Of a stretch of 64,000 nucleotides of DNA, positions 1 through 8,162 are shown piece after piece. The position numbers and the translations under genes were made by a program. This DNA is from an uncultured Pirellulaceae bacterium (lineage in GTDB: Bacteria; Planctomycetota; Planctomycetia; Pirellulales; Pirellulaceae): assembly GCA_937929805.1 (NCBI GenBank), contig CALFUT010000008.1, forward strand, positions 124,001 through 188,000, given 5' to 3'. Numbering within the stretch: the stretch's first letter is position 1; every line of letters starts with the position of its first letter. The notes below the pieces were generated by a model, which had not been told where the DNA came from, did not search any database, and saw nothing but the letters and a program-made list of their open reading frames with translations.

Positions 1-290
1 CAGATGTTGCGACCGCTCAAGTGATTCGCCCGACCGAATTGGATTTTGTTTTGGCTCCGCTGGTGGCTTTTGATGCCAAGTGCTACCGAATTGGCGTTGG
101 AGGCGGGTTTTACGATCGCACATTTGCGTTTAAAAGAACGGCTGCCGATAACCAGACCGAAGCGTCGACTCGGCCGACCATGATCGGTGTTGCGTTCGAT
201 TGGCAGAAATTGGAATCGATTCAGCCGCAACCTTGGGACGTTCAGTTGGACGCCGTTGTTACCGAGTCGAATGAGTACCTTGCTTTGTAG
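1..290 (+). CDS. 5-formyltetrahydrofolate cyclo-ligase, C-terminal part
   Basis: The gene enters from outside the window; the frame is open from base 3 and about 95 C-terminal residues are visible. The family converts 5-formyl-THF to 5,10-methenyl-THF with ATP in the cytoplasm. The diagnostic stretch is GVGGGFYDR, the glycine-rich Tyr-Asp-Arg loop of the family, followed by the usual end containing 'DVQLDAVVTE' (family form: P.D..vD.vvTE). The first GTG seen at base 21 is internal, not a start. The family is normally about 190-200 residues, so roughly half is missing. Confidence 0.85.
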   Translation, partial: DVATAQVIRPTELDFVLAPLVAFDAKCYRIGVGGGFYDRTFAFKRTAADNQTEASTRPTMIGVAFDWQKLESIQPQPWDVQLDAVVTESNEYLAL

Positions 291-310
291 CGAGTTGTTA
301 TTTCAAACAG

Positions 311-373
311 GATTTACAGGATGGACATGATTCTGGTATCCAAACGCGCGTATCATGTCGATCCTGTCAAATC
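311..373. repeat. Imperfect inverted repeat, 'gatttacaggatggacatgat' type
   Basis: The left arm at 311-331 pairs with the right arm at 352-373 with few mismatches. A related 'aatcctgttcatcctgcaaatcctg' block lies at about 18143-18170 after menE. The hairpin sits between the cyclo-ligase stop and the phosphofructokinase start; it could form an RNA stem but has no T-run, so I call it a dispersed repeat rather than a terminator. Confidence 0.55.
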
Positions 374-399
374 TTTCATAGCCATCCGGAATTATTTCC

Positions 400-1491
400 A
401 TGACCAAACGAATTGCAATCACGACAGGTGGCGGTGACGCGCCGGGGCTTAACGCGGTCATCCGCGCGGTGACTTTGGCGGCAACAAAGCGAGGCTGGGA
501 ATGCATCGGGATTCGATCCGGTTTTGATGGCATTCTTCACCCTGAAGATTTTGAAGGCGATGGCACCATTGAGCTAACTCCGGACACTGTTCGAGGAATC
601 GCTCATACGGGCGGGACGATTCTGGGGACGACGAATCGAGGCAACCCGTTCAACTACGAGGTTGAGAACGAAGACGGCAGCACGACCGTTGAGGATATTT
701 CGGCTCGTGTGATCGAGGGTTTCAAGCGGCATAAGGTCGATGTGCTGGTCGCGATCGGAGGTGACGGCACGATGGGTATCGCCGGGCAAGTTGCCGACAT
801 GGGCATCCCGGTGGTTGGCGTGCCCAAAACGATCGACAACGACCTCAATGGAACGATTGCAACATTCGGTTTCGATACAGCGGTTTCTTATGCGACCGAC
901 GCGCTTGGTCGCCTGCACTCGACGGCCCAGTCTCATCAGCGAGTGATGGTGATGGAGGTGATGGGGCGCCACGCAGGTTGGATCGCGTTGCACTGTGGAA
1001 TCGCGGGTTCAGCGGACGTGATTCTGCTTCCCGAAATTCCGTTCGACATCGACAAAGTGGCTGCAAAGGTCGCCGAACGAAATAGCAAGAACCGAAAGTT
1101 CTCGATCGTTGTGGTGGCCGAAGGTGCGAAGCCGATCGGGGGTACCGCCAAGTATCACCAAACCGGTGATGTGTTTCGATTGGGAGGGATCGGCGAATTG
1201 GTTGCGGAAGAGCTTCGGTTGCGTGTTCCCAACGAAGTGCGTACGGTCGAACTCGGGCATCTGTTGCGAGGTGGAAGTCCGACGTCGCGCGACCGATTGC
1301 TGTCGTTTCGCTTTGGAGCAGCCGCCGTGCGAGCGATCGAAGAAAATCACTTGAACGTGATGGTCGGGCTCGATCCACCCACGGTTCACTACGTGCCACT
1401 CGATGAGTGCACCAAAAGCATCAAGTTAGTGCCACTCGATTGCGATTCCATCCAAACGGCCAGAGACCTAGGCACGTGTTTGGGAGACTGA
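400..1491 (+). CDS. pfkA: 6-phosphofructokinase (PFK-A superfamily)
   Basis: Glycolytic kinase making fructose 1,6-bisphosphate. The N-terminal phosphate-binding loop is TTGGGDAPGLNAVIRA, the phosphoryl-donor loop is GGDGT (residues 120-124), the catalytic loop is PKTIDNDL (from residue 142), and MGRHAGWIA and EGAKP follow. At the two positions that separate ATP from pyrophosphate enzymes (E. coli 104 and 124) it has Gly and Lys. The G/K combination is known from ATP-using enzymes such as trypanosomatid PFK, so ATP is the more likely donor, but this is inferred. Length 363 is between short bacterial ATP-PFKs and longer PPi types. It stands alone, with repeats on both sides. Confidence 0.92.
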   Translation: MTKRIAITTGGGDAPGLNAVIRAVTLAATKRGWECIGIRSGFDGILHPEDFEGDGTIELTPDTVRGIAHTGGTILGTTNRGNPFNYEVENEDGSTTVEDISARVIEGFKRHKVDVLVAIGGDGTMGIAGQVADMGIPVVGVPKTIDNDLNGTIATFGFDTAVSYATDALGRLHSTAQSHQRVMVMEVMGRHAGWIALHCGIAGSADVILLPEIPFDIDKVAAKVAERNSKNRKFSIVVVAEGAKPIGGTAKYHQTGDVFRLGGIGELVAEELRLRVPNEVRTVELGHLLRGGSPTSRDRLLSFRFGAAAVRAIEENHLNVMVGLDPPTVHYVPLDECTKSIKLVPLDCDSIQTARDLGTCLGD

Positions 1492-1495
1492 TTGA

Positions 1496-1570
1496 AATGC
1501 GGAACGGGGAATGCGGAGTGCGGAATATCGACTCACGTAATTCCGCATTCCGCACTCCCCATTCCGCATT
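1496..1570. repeat. Long palindromic repeat, 'aatgcggaacggggaatgcgg' type
   Basis: A 31-base arm (1496-1526) pairs with 1540-1570 around a 13-base loop with about three mismatches. A related palindrome is at 5172-5233 after priA. Both lie just after a stop codon between genes. It may act as a 3' stem in mRNA, but the two copies suggest a mobile or amplified repeat. Confidence 0.7.
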
Positions 1571-1573
1571 GGC

Positions 1574-1840
1574 TTAGTCTTGATACCAGACTCGAAGGAA
1601 CTGATGCCAGCGGCTAGGCGTGTCGCCGCTGGTGCCGATCGAGGCATCGTTGGAGCCCTCTTCCCAGCGACTCCAGATGTTGGGTAGGACAACCGTTTCC
1701 AAGCTGACTAAAGTGACCGAGCTTTCGCTAAGCCACTCGTTCGCCGCGACTACCGCTGCATCAAATGATTCGTGTTTGCCCGGTTTCAAGAATCCGGGTG
1801 CCTCGATCTGTTTGGGCACGAAGTCTCGGTATTGGATCAT
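1574..1840 (-). CDS. Small hypothetical protein, 88 aa
   Basis: I do not recognise this protein. It is a clean 88-residue frame on the minus strand between the palindrome and a tandem repeat, with a mixed, globular-looking composition and no signal peptide, membrane segment or Cys. It is rich in Trp (four) and has an acidic middle. No strong Shine-Dalgarno precedes the ATG. It reads like a short cytoplasmic protein, but there is no homology argument, so it could also be a chance frame. Confidence 0.45.
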   Translation of the reverse strand: MIQYRDFVPKQIEAPGFLKPGKHESFDAAVVAANEWLSESSVTLVSLETVVLPNIWSRWEEGSNDASIGTSGDTPSRWHQFLRVWYQD

Positions 1841-1846
1841 GGCGTG

Positions 1847-1880
1847 AGTGTTCAGTGTTCAGTGTTCAGTGTTCAGTGTG
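1847..1880. repeat. Tandem 7-bp repeat (agtgttc x4)
   Basis: The 7-base unit agtgttc is repeated four times with a partial fifth. It lies just upstream of the small hypothetical gene's ATG (minus strand) and next to a copy of the 'gggagggcgaggctccgtcc' repeat at 1891-1920. Such short tandem arrays change copy number by slippage. Confidence 0.7.
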
Positions 1881-1890
1881 AGGTGTGAGC

Positions 1891-1920
1891 GGGAGGGCGA
1901 GGCTCCGTCCGAGCCACGCG
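1891..1920. repeat. Dispersed 'gggagggcgaggctccgtcc' repeat
   Basis: One member of a family also seen at 14726-14756, in inverted orientation at 14781-14885, and in degenerate form at about 30739-30760 and 30836-30860. All copies are intergenic. The core contains a small palindrome (ggctccgtccgagcc). Confidence 0.65.
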
Positions 1921-2055
1921 GATGCAGCGCGTCTCATTCCGCCGGGGGCGGCAGAAGCCTTCCTCTCGCATTGGTTCCGTTCGAGACACCGGAGCCAAAG
2001 ACCGGCAACGATCTATCTAGTGCCTTGTAGCTATTCCGAATTCCGACTTTCAAAA

Positions 2056-2661
2056 TTACTTGTACAGCTTTTGGGTCTGGATGAATTTTTCGACCGCTCG
2101 CGGCAACTGATACCGGCCGGACTTCCCTGCCCCGATGCGTTGCCTCAAGTCGCTGCTGCTGATCTCGATCATGGGGCTTTCGACCAAGAGACTCTCGAAT
2201 GATTTCAATCGATCAGGTTCCGTGAAAGCCGCCAGCTTGGAAAGGTCAATTGGATCGGCTCCGGGGCGATTAACGATCAGGGGCGAGGCGAGTTTCAAAA
2301 TCTGTTCTGGCTTGTGCCACTTGTCAAACGAGTCCAACGAGTCACCGCCCATCAGGAAAAACAGTTCGTCGTCAGGTTGGTTGTCGGCGATCTCTTGCAG
2401 CGTGTCGACCGTGTAGCTCACGCCGCCTCGTTCGATCTCCACTTTCGACAGGTAGAACGACTCGTGGCCAGCAATCGCGAACTCGATCATTTCGCAACGC
2501 TGCCGATCCATTGCGGACGCTCCGTCAGGCTTGAGCGGATTCTGCGCGTTGGGCACGAACAAAACTTGATCTAGCTTGGCCTGCTCACGACATTGCTCGG
2601 CCAAAATCAAATGTCCCAGATGAATTGGATCGAATGACCCGCCAAAAATCCCAATACGCAT
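2056..2661 (-). CDS. nadD: Nicotinate-nucleotide adenylyltransferase
   Basis: Adenylates nicotinate mononucleotide to deamido-NAD in NAD synthesis. It starts with the nucleotidyltransferase signature GIFGGSFDPIHLGH, containing the HxGH motif that binds ATP phosphates, and near the C-terminus has ISSSDLRQRI, the second conserved (I/V)S(S/T)xxR motif. Length of about 201 residues fits the family. A longer frame from a TTG at 2673 is possible, but the ATG at 2661 places the conserved strand right after the Met. It is convergent with the region after pfkA and divergent from priA. Confidence 0.93.
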   Translation of the reverse strand: MRIGIFGGSFDPIHLGHLILAEQCREQAKLDQVLFVPNAQNPLKPDGASAMDRQRCEMIEFAIAGHESFYLSKVEIERGGVSYTVDTLQEIADNQPDDELFFLMGGDSLDSFDKWHKPEQILKLASPLIVNRPGADPIDLSKLAAFTEPDRLKSFESLLVESPMIEISSSDLRQRIGAGKSGRYQLPRAVEKFIQTQKLYK

Positions 2662-2865
2662 GGAGGCTTTCAAGTTAGTTGATCGTTTGAGCGTGATAAC
2701 AACGCGACGTTAGTTGAAGGCAAGAATCGCAGGTCGGAATTTGGAACTGGTATTCATAAAATTCCCATTTCTGATTTCCGACCTCCGCCGTCTTTTTTCG
2801 AGGCGTCAAATATAACTGTTGGCGGTCACTCCCTCCATCCATCGCCAATCTGCTAAATTGACGCC

Positions 2866-5163
2866 ATGGACCAAAAGTCTCTTTTCAATACGACCCCGCA
2901 GCCGTGGCAACTGGACGATCAAGATGATTGGCTTGCGGCGCGGATTGCGTTTGCGGAGGCTCCGTACGGTCCGTACGACTACTCGATCCCGGCAAAGCTG
3001 GAAACGGCGATCAAGCCGGGCATTCGCGTCGAGGTCCCCCTTGGCCGAGGTAATCGGAAGATGTCGGGGTATTGTATCGAGATCATTGGAGCGTTTTCGG
3101 ACAACGCGGCGTCGGTAAATCCGGGAAAACTGAAACCCGTCAGTCGCGCGATCGACAAGACGCCCCTGATGACGCCCAGTTTGCTGGAGCTGGCCAAATG
3201 GATCAGCCAATATTACCTGTGCCCGATCGGGACGGTGATCGAAACCATTGTCCCGCCCGGCATTCGCAATGACGCGGGCACTCGTGAGATGCTGTTCCTG
3301 AGCCTACCCCCCGACATCGCCGCGCGGATGAAAACCGAAAAGCTGTCCGAACTGCAAACCAAAATCTTGCAGACTCTGGGCCGCGGCGCAGAAGACTGGA
3401 CGCCTCGCGAGCTGGCGGACACCGTTGGTTGTACGGCCGGACCGATTTCGACGCTGCGAAAACGAGGCCTGATCGTCGCCACGGCTAAACGCGTGCAGCA
3501 GCGGACTCACGAAATTCCAAGCGAAGATCGGATGGAGGATCTGTCGCTCAACCCGGAACAGCAAACGGCACTCGATCAGATCGTGGAACATGTTGAATCC
3601 GATTCGCACAAAACTTTTTTGATGCACGGGATCACCGGCAGCGGGAAAACGGAAGTCTACATCCGAGCGATTCAGAAAGTGGTCGAGTTCGGTCGGCAGG
3701 CGATCGTGCTGGTCCCCGAAATTAGTCTGACTCCGCAAACGCGGCAGCGATTCCGAGCCCGTTTCGATCGAGTTGCCGTGTTGCATTCGCATTTGACCGC
3801 GGCACAGCGAGCGTGGCATTGGCGGCAGATCGCAGCGGGACACGTGCAGGTCGTCATCGGAGCCCGCAGCGCGATATTCGCGCCGACGCCCAATCTTGGT
3901 TTGATCGTGTTGGACGAAGAGCATGACGGCAGCTTCAAGCAAGACAAAGCGCCTCGGTACCACGCACGAGATGTAGCCGATTGGCGAGCCGCGAACGAGA
4001 AGGTGCCGCTGATCCTTGGATCGGCTACGCCGTCACTGGAAACGTATCAACGATCACTGGACGAAAAATACGACACGCTGACCTTGAGCAAACGGGTACT
4101 CGATTTGCCGTTGCCCGATGTGGCGACGATCGATCTTCGAGCCGATTTTGGAGGCCGCAAACGTTTCAGCCCGATCAGTCAGAAACTTCGCAATGAGATT
4201 AACAACACGTTGGCAGATGACGGTCAGGTGATTCTGTTGCTCAACCGACGCGGCTTTTCGACGCGGATTCAATGTCCGGCCTGCGGTCACGTCGAAACTT
4301 GCCCTGACTGTTCGATCCCGTTGACTCATCACAAGGACGGCAACAAAGCGGCTTGCCACTACTGCGATCATCAGATTCCGTCGCCCAAGCGTTGCACCGA
4401 TTGTGGTAATCCATCGGTTAAATTTTCGGGCCTTGGTACGCAGCGGTTGGAGATGGAAGTGGCGGCATTGTTTCCCAACGTTTCTATCATGCGGATGGAT
4501 ACCGACACGATGAAGCGCCCCGGCAGTCACGAAAAAGCGTTGGCAAAATTTCGCAAAGGAGAAACTCGGATCCTGCTGGGGACTCAGATGATCGCCAAGG
4601 GCTTGGATTTTCCGAACGTTACCTTGGTGGGAGTCATCAATGCCGACACGGCGTTGCACTTGCCGGACTTCCGCGCGGCCGAGCGATCGTTCTCGCTGGT
4701 GACGCAAGTGGCGGGCCGGACCGGTCGAGGAAAACGGGGCGGGCGAGTTCTAGTGCAGACGTTCAATCCAGACAATCCGGCGATCGTGGCTGCGACTCGG
4801 CATGACTATCTGGGCTTTGCGAAAACCGAATTGCCCGCGCGGAAAATGTTTGGATACCCGCCGTTTGGTTTTCAGGCTCGGATTATCGTTCGCAGCGAAA
4901 CAGAAACGCGAGCCGATCACATGGCAGAGAATGTTGCAAAATTGGTCAAGCAATCGGCCGAAGAACTGAAAGCGCCGATCAATGTGCTGGGGCCTTCGCC
5001 CTGCCCCATGGAAAAACTACGAGGCAAATATCGCTATCACATGTTGCTCAGCACGTCCGAACCGTTGCGGTTGCAAACCGTTTTGGCTCACGCTGACTCG
5101 CGGATCAAGCCGGTCGAAGGAGTCCAATACGCGATCGACATCGACCCGCAGGACATGATGTGA
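2866..5163 (+). CDS. priA: Primosomal protein N', replication-restart helicase PriA
   Basis: Superfamily 2 3'-5' DNA helicase that recognises abandoned forks and reloads the replisome. An N-terminal DNA-binding domain (about 1-200) is followed by Walker A GITGSGKTE near residue 255 and a DEEH box (LDEEHDGSFKQD) near 350. Between the helicase lobes lies the zinc-binding insert, residues about 470-520, with all eight expected cysteines in four pairs (CPAC, CPDC, CHYC, CTDC). The C-lobe has GTQMIAKGLDFPNVTLVGV and QVAGRTGRGKRGG. At 765 residues it is full length. It appears monocistronic and is followed by a palindromic repeat. Confidence 0.96.
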   Translation: MDQKSLFNTTPQPWQLDDQDDWLAARIAFAEAPYGPYDYSIPAKLETAIKPGIRVEVPLGRGNRKMSGYCIEIIGAFSDNAASVNPGKLKPVSRAIDKTPLMTPSLLELAKWISQYYLCPIGTVIETIVPPGIRNDAGTREMLFLSLPPDIAARMKTEKLSELQTKILQTLGRGAEDWTPRELADTVGCTAGPISTLRKRGLIVATAKRVQQRTHEIPSEDRMEDLSLNPEQQTALDQIVEHVESDSHKTFLMHGITGSGKTEVYIRAIQKVVEFGRQAIVLVPEISLTPQTRQRFRARFDRVAVLHSHLTAAQRAWHWRQIAAGHVQVVIGARSAIFAPTPNLGLIVLDEEHDGSFKQDKAPRYHARDVADWRAANEKVPLILGSATPSLETYQRSLDEKYDTLTLSKRVLDLPLPDVATIDLRADFGGRKRFSPISQKLRNEINNTLADDGQVILLLNRRGFSTRIQCPACGHVETCPDCSIPLTHHKDGNKAACHYCDHQIPSPKRCTDCGNPSVKFSGLGTQRLEMEVAALFPNVSIMRMDTDTMKRPGSHEKALAKFRKGETRILLGTQMIAKGLDFPNVTLVGVINADTALHLPDFRAAERSFSLVTQVAGRTGRGKRGGRVLVQTFNPDNPAIVAATRHDYLGFAKTELPARKMFGYPPFGFQARIIVRSETETRADHMAENVAKLVKQSAEELKAPINVLGPSPCPMEKLRGKYRYHMLLSTSEPLRLQTVLAHADSRIKPVEGVQYAIDIDPQDMM

Positions 5164-5171
5164 CAATGAAG

Positions 5172-5233
5172 GCGGAGTGGGGAATGCGGAATTGTCGAGT
5201 TTGAGAAATTCCGCACTCCGCACTCCGCATTCC
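5172..5233. repeat. Palindromic repeat related to 1496-1570
   Basis: A left arm at about 5172-5193 (gcggagtggggaatgcgg core) is complementary to the right arm at about 5208-5233 (attccgcactccgcactccg). Sequence and position just after a stop codon match the palindrome behind pfkA. Confidence 0.65.
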
Positions 5234-5307
5234 TCACTCATTCCTATGGCTTGTCACCTGAAGCGGTCCTACAATGACGATGTCAACTCATTGGAACAAC
5301 CTCTCCC

Positions 5308-7191
5308 ATGTCCTATCGCGGCATCAAACGAACGCTCGGCGAATCTTCCCTCGAACGGAAGATTTTGATCCTGTTCGGCATTTGCTTGCTGCTGTTAATC
5401 GGCGGGTCGTTTCTCTCGGTCAACCAGATCACCAACGACTTGATCCGCAGCAGCACGCGAGACAAAGCGAAGGGGCTCAAACGCGACTACATCCTGCGGA
5501 CTCACCTTGAGAACCTGAAATTCGTCGACGGCCAAGTGGGTGCGGAAGAGCTGTTCAAAGATCTGGCGATCGATTCGAGTGCCATTCAATACGAGGCCCG
5601 GGCGTTGGTGCTGAGTGATCAGATTGGTCGGCATCAGCTGAGTCCCTACCTAGTGACGGACCCCGACAGTGCTGAGCGATTGGAAAAGCTCTGGCAGAAA
5701 ACGTTTGAGCGACAGGCCGCTGAGAATTTGGCCGAAGTTGAAACGGCAACCGAAAACACAGAACCTGCCGAACTGAAGCCCGACGAAATCAGTCTGGCAA
5801 GCGACGATTTTTTCGCGGCCAAAAAATACGTCTACTACACGCCGCTGGTGTTTGAGTCCCAATCGAGATGCATCAAGTGTCATTTTCCGGTGGCTGCCGC
5901 AGGAACGCAGAACGCGGCGATTGCGCGAATTGATGAGCAATTAGGAAACTCCGCGGACCGAGATGAATTGCAGCGTTTGGAGTTAGAGAAACTGTCACTT
6001 GCCCCGCCGATGTTCCTCGAGATCACGCTGCCCAACGAGGAAGCTCAAAACGCGATCAGCAAGAACCGTGCGATTTTGATCACCGTGGCGTTGGTGACGA
6101 CCGTATTGTCGGTCGGGGCGATCTGGTTGATCGTTCGCTACGTGATCGTCAAGCCGCTCGAACACTTGCGCGACGTCACGGTCGAGGTCGGCCAAGGTCG
6201 GATGGATGTTCGGTCGGAACTGAACACCGGAGACGAATTCGAGGAACTATCACGTTCGTTCAACCGCATGCTTCGCCACTTGTTGGATACTCAGGTTGCG
6301 CTTCAAGGAGCGAACGAAGACCTTGATCGAAAAGTCGACGAACAAGGTCAGCTGAACCTGAAGCTGCACGAGATGAACCAGCTGAAAAGTGAATTCCTTG
6401 CCAACATGAGTCACGAGCTTCGCACGCCGCTCAACAGCATCATTGGCTTTTCCGAAATTTTGGAAGCCAAGGGCGAAGGTGATGAGAAGCAGGTCCGGTT
6501 TGCGTCAAACATTCGCAACAGCGGCAAATTGCTGTTGGAGCTGATCAACGACATTCTGGATTTGGCGAAGCTGGAAGCCGGGAAAATGGACGTCAAACCT
6601 AGCGAGTTTGCGATCGACAACCTTTTGTCTGTGCTGTGCGATATGGTGCGAGGTTTGGCGGACACCAAGAGTATCCAATTGACGCAGCACGTCGATGAAA
6701 ACCTGCCCGACATGTATCAGGACAAGATTAAGATTCGCCAGATTTTAACCAATCTAATTTCCAACGCGATCAAATTTACTCCCGAAGGTGGTCGCATTGA
6801 CGTTTACGCCGTGCGGAACGCAGACCAACAACTCGTTCTGACGGTTGCCGATACAGGAGTCGGAATTGCGGAGAGCGATCAGCAGATCGTGTTTGAGAAA
6901 TTTCGGCAAGGTCCGTCGGCGATCGGCGATGACGCACTCACGCGAGAGGTTTCCGGCACCGGGCTGGGTTTGTCGATCGTGAAGGAGTTGTGCATTCTGT
7001 TGGGCGGCGGCATCGAGCTTTCCAGCGAAGTGGGCAAAGGAAGCACGTTCACGGTCACGTTGCCTTGGAACGCCAAGCCACGCACGGGCAAGGCATCGGG
7101 GATTGCTCGGTCACTGGACGAAGTCACCAAGCAGCAGCGCGTCGATTTTGCTCGCGCCGAGTTGACGCCTCAACCGCCAAGTTCGTCGTAG
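5308..7191 (+). CDS. Membrane histidine kinase with a CxxCH heme-motif sensor domain
   Basis: Membrane sensor kinase. A transmembrane helix at residues ~19-39 is followed by an extracytoplasmic domain of about 210 residues, a second helix (~252-275), a HAMP linker, a HisKA dimerisation domain with the phosphoacceptor His369 (MSHELRTPLNSIIGFSE), and an HATPase_c domain with its N, G1 and G2 boxes. The sensor carries CIKCH (Cys188-His192), a c-type heme attachment motif, and resembles the Tll0287-like/DUF3365 domain. A redox, oxygen or NO sensing role is inference from that family. No response regulator is encoded next to it, so its partner is elsewhere. Confidence 0.9.
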   Translation: MSYRGIKRTLGESSLERKILILFGICLLLLIGGSFLSVNQITNDLIRSSTRDKAKGLKRDYILRTHLENLKFVDGQVGAEELFKDLAIDSSAIQYEARALVLSDQIGRHQLSPYLVTDPDSAERLEKLWQKTFERQAAENLAEVETATENTEPAELKPDEISLASDDFFAAKKYVYYTPLVFESQSRCIKCHFPVAAAGTQNAAIARIDEQLGNSADRDELQRLELEKLSLAPPMFLEITLPNEEAQNAISKNRAILITVALVTTVLSVGAIWLIVRYVIVKPLEHLRDVTVEVGQGRMDVRSELNTGDEFEELSRSFNRMLRHLLDTQVALQGANEDLDRKVDEQGQLNLKLHEMNQLKSEFLANMSHELRTPLNSIIGFSEILEAKGEGDEKQVRFASNIRNSGKLLLELINDILDLAKLEAGKMDVKPSEFAIDNLLSVLCDMVRGLADTKSIQLTQHVDENLPDMYQDKIKIRQILTNLISNAIKFTPEGGRIDVYAVRNADQQLVLTVADTGVGIAESDQQIVFEKFRQGPSAIGDDALTREVSGTGLGLSIVKELCILLGGGIELSSEVGKGSTFTVTLPWNAKPRTGKASGIARSLDEVTKQQRVDFARAELTPQPPSSS

Positions 7192-7281
7192 CGGATGTTC
7201 TTGGAATTGTGATCTCGTCCACTTCCTTGGCAACTTAGGCCCCGCCTTGGTTCCGGCTTCGCAAACGAATAAACTGCCGCG

Positions 7282-7752
7282 ATGATTCCTCCTGCCGACA
7301 AACCGATTGAAGTTCACCTGTTCACCGACGGAGGTTGCAGCGGCAACCCGGGTCCCGGCGGTTGGGCGTTCATCCTGCGACATCTTCCCAGCGATACAGA
7401 GATCGAAAAATTTGGCGGAGCACCCGAAACGACGAACAATCGGATGGAGCTGGAGGCGGTCGTGCAGGGTTTGCGAGCGCTCAAGCGGCCGTGTCATGTC
7501 GAATTGTTTACCGACAGCGTTTACGTCGGCAAAGGCATGACCGAATGGATGCCCAAGTGGAAAGCCAACGGTTGGAAACGCAAAGAAAAAGGCAAGCTGG
7601 CTCCGGTCAAGAACGAAGAACTGTGGAAGCAGCTTGATGAAGTCTTGCAGCGGCACCGCGTGAAATACACCCGCGTCGCCGGTCACAGTGGCCATCGTGA
7701 AAACGATCGAGTCGACGAGCTGGCTGTCGCGGCGTATCAAAAGTATTTGTAG
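7282..7752 (+). CDS. rnhA: Ribonuclease HI
   Basis: Cleaves the RNA strand of RNA-DNA hybrids. All four acidic catalytic residues are visible in context: Asp in FTDGGCSGNPGPGG, Glu in NNRMELEAV, Asp in LFTDSVYVGKG and Asp in ENDRVDELA. The basic protrusion WKANGWKRKEKGK that binds hybrid is also present. The length of 156 residues is that of E. coli RNase HI. The ATG at 7282 puts the first strand at the N-terminus. It is followed by a block of hairpin repeats rather than another gene. Confidence 0.96.
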   Translation: MIPPADKPIEVHLFTDGGCSGNPGPGGWAFILRHLPSDTEIEKFGGAPETTNNRMELEAVVQGLRALKRPCHVELFTDSVYVGKGMTEWMPKWKANGWKRKEKGKLAPVKNEELWKQLDEVLQRHRVKYTRVAGHSGHRENDRVDELAVAAYQKYL

Positions 7753-8162
7753 AAGAACTGGGTGGCCGCGTCCGCAATTCAATCCCGCAGGGATTTCAGC
7801 TTGTAGCCGGGGATAAGCGAAGCGCCATCCCCGGAACCTGATTCGAGTAAAACGCATCCCGGAGGGATGCCAGCCTTGCGATCGCTTGCATCCCTTCAGG
7901 ATGCGAAGAATCTTGCGAGAGGAATCCGGTGGTGTTCGCTGCGCTCGACCACCGGCTACAAGCTGATATCCCTTCGGGATGAGATAATGAAAGGCAACAG
8001 GTTAGCTGTTGTTCGTCACATTAGATCACCGGCTACAGGCTGTAATGCCTTCGGCATCGTTCGGGCCACTCAAACAACGTTAAAATCGAACAACGTTTGG
8101 ACTCGCACGTGATCGCTGCACTTCATTCACAGTTCAATCGACCACAAATCTTTGCACTTCAG
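7753..8162. repeat. Gene-free block of short hairpin (REP-like) units
   Basis: About 400 bases without a gene hold a series of small perfect stems: CCGGGGAT/ATCCCCGG (7807-7834), GCATCCC/GGGATGC (7854-7870), GCATCC/GGATGC (7888-7904), ggtggt/accacc around 7930-7955, tatccc-ttc-gggat near 7968-7981 and atgcc-ttc-ggcat near 8045-8057. 'ccggctacaagctg' and 'ccggctacaggctg' recur between them. Many loops contain TTC or TTCG. This looks like a dispersed repeat family; a frame through 7867-8112 is low-complexity reading through it. Confidence 0.65.

Noticed and set aside
7111-7857. 248-codon minus-strand frame across the kinase end and RNase HI
   Set aside because: It is antisense to rnhA, whose catalytic motifs are all present; no motif in the shadow.
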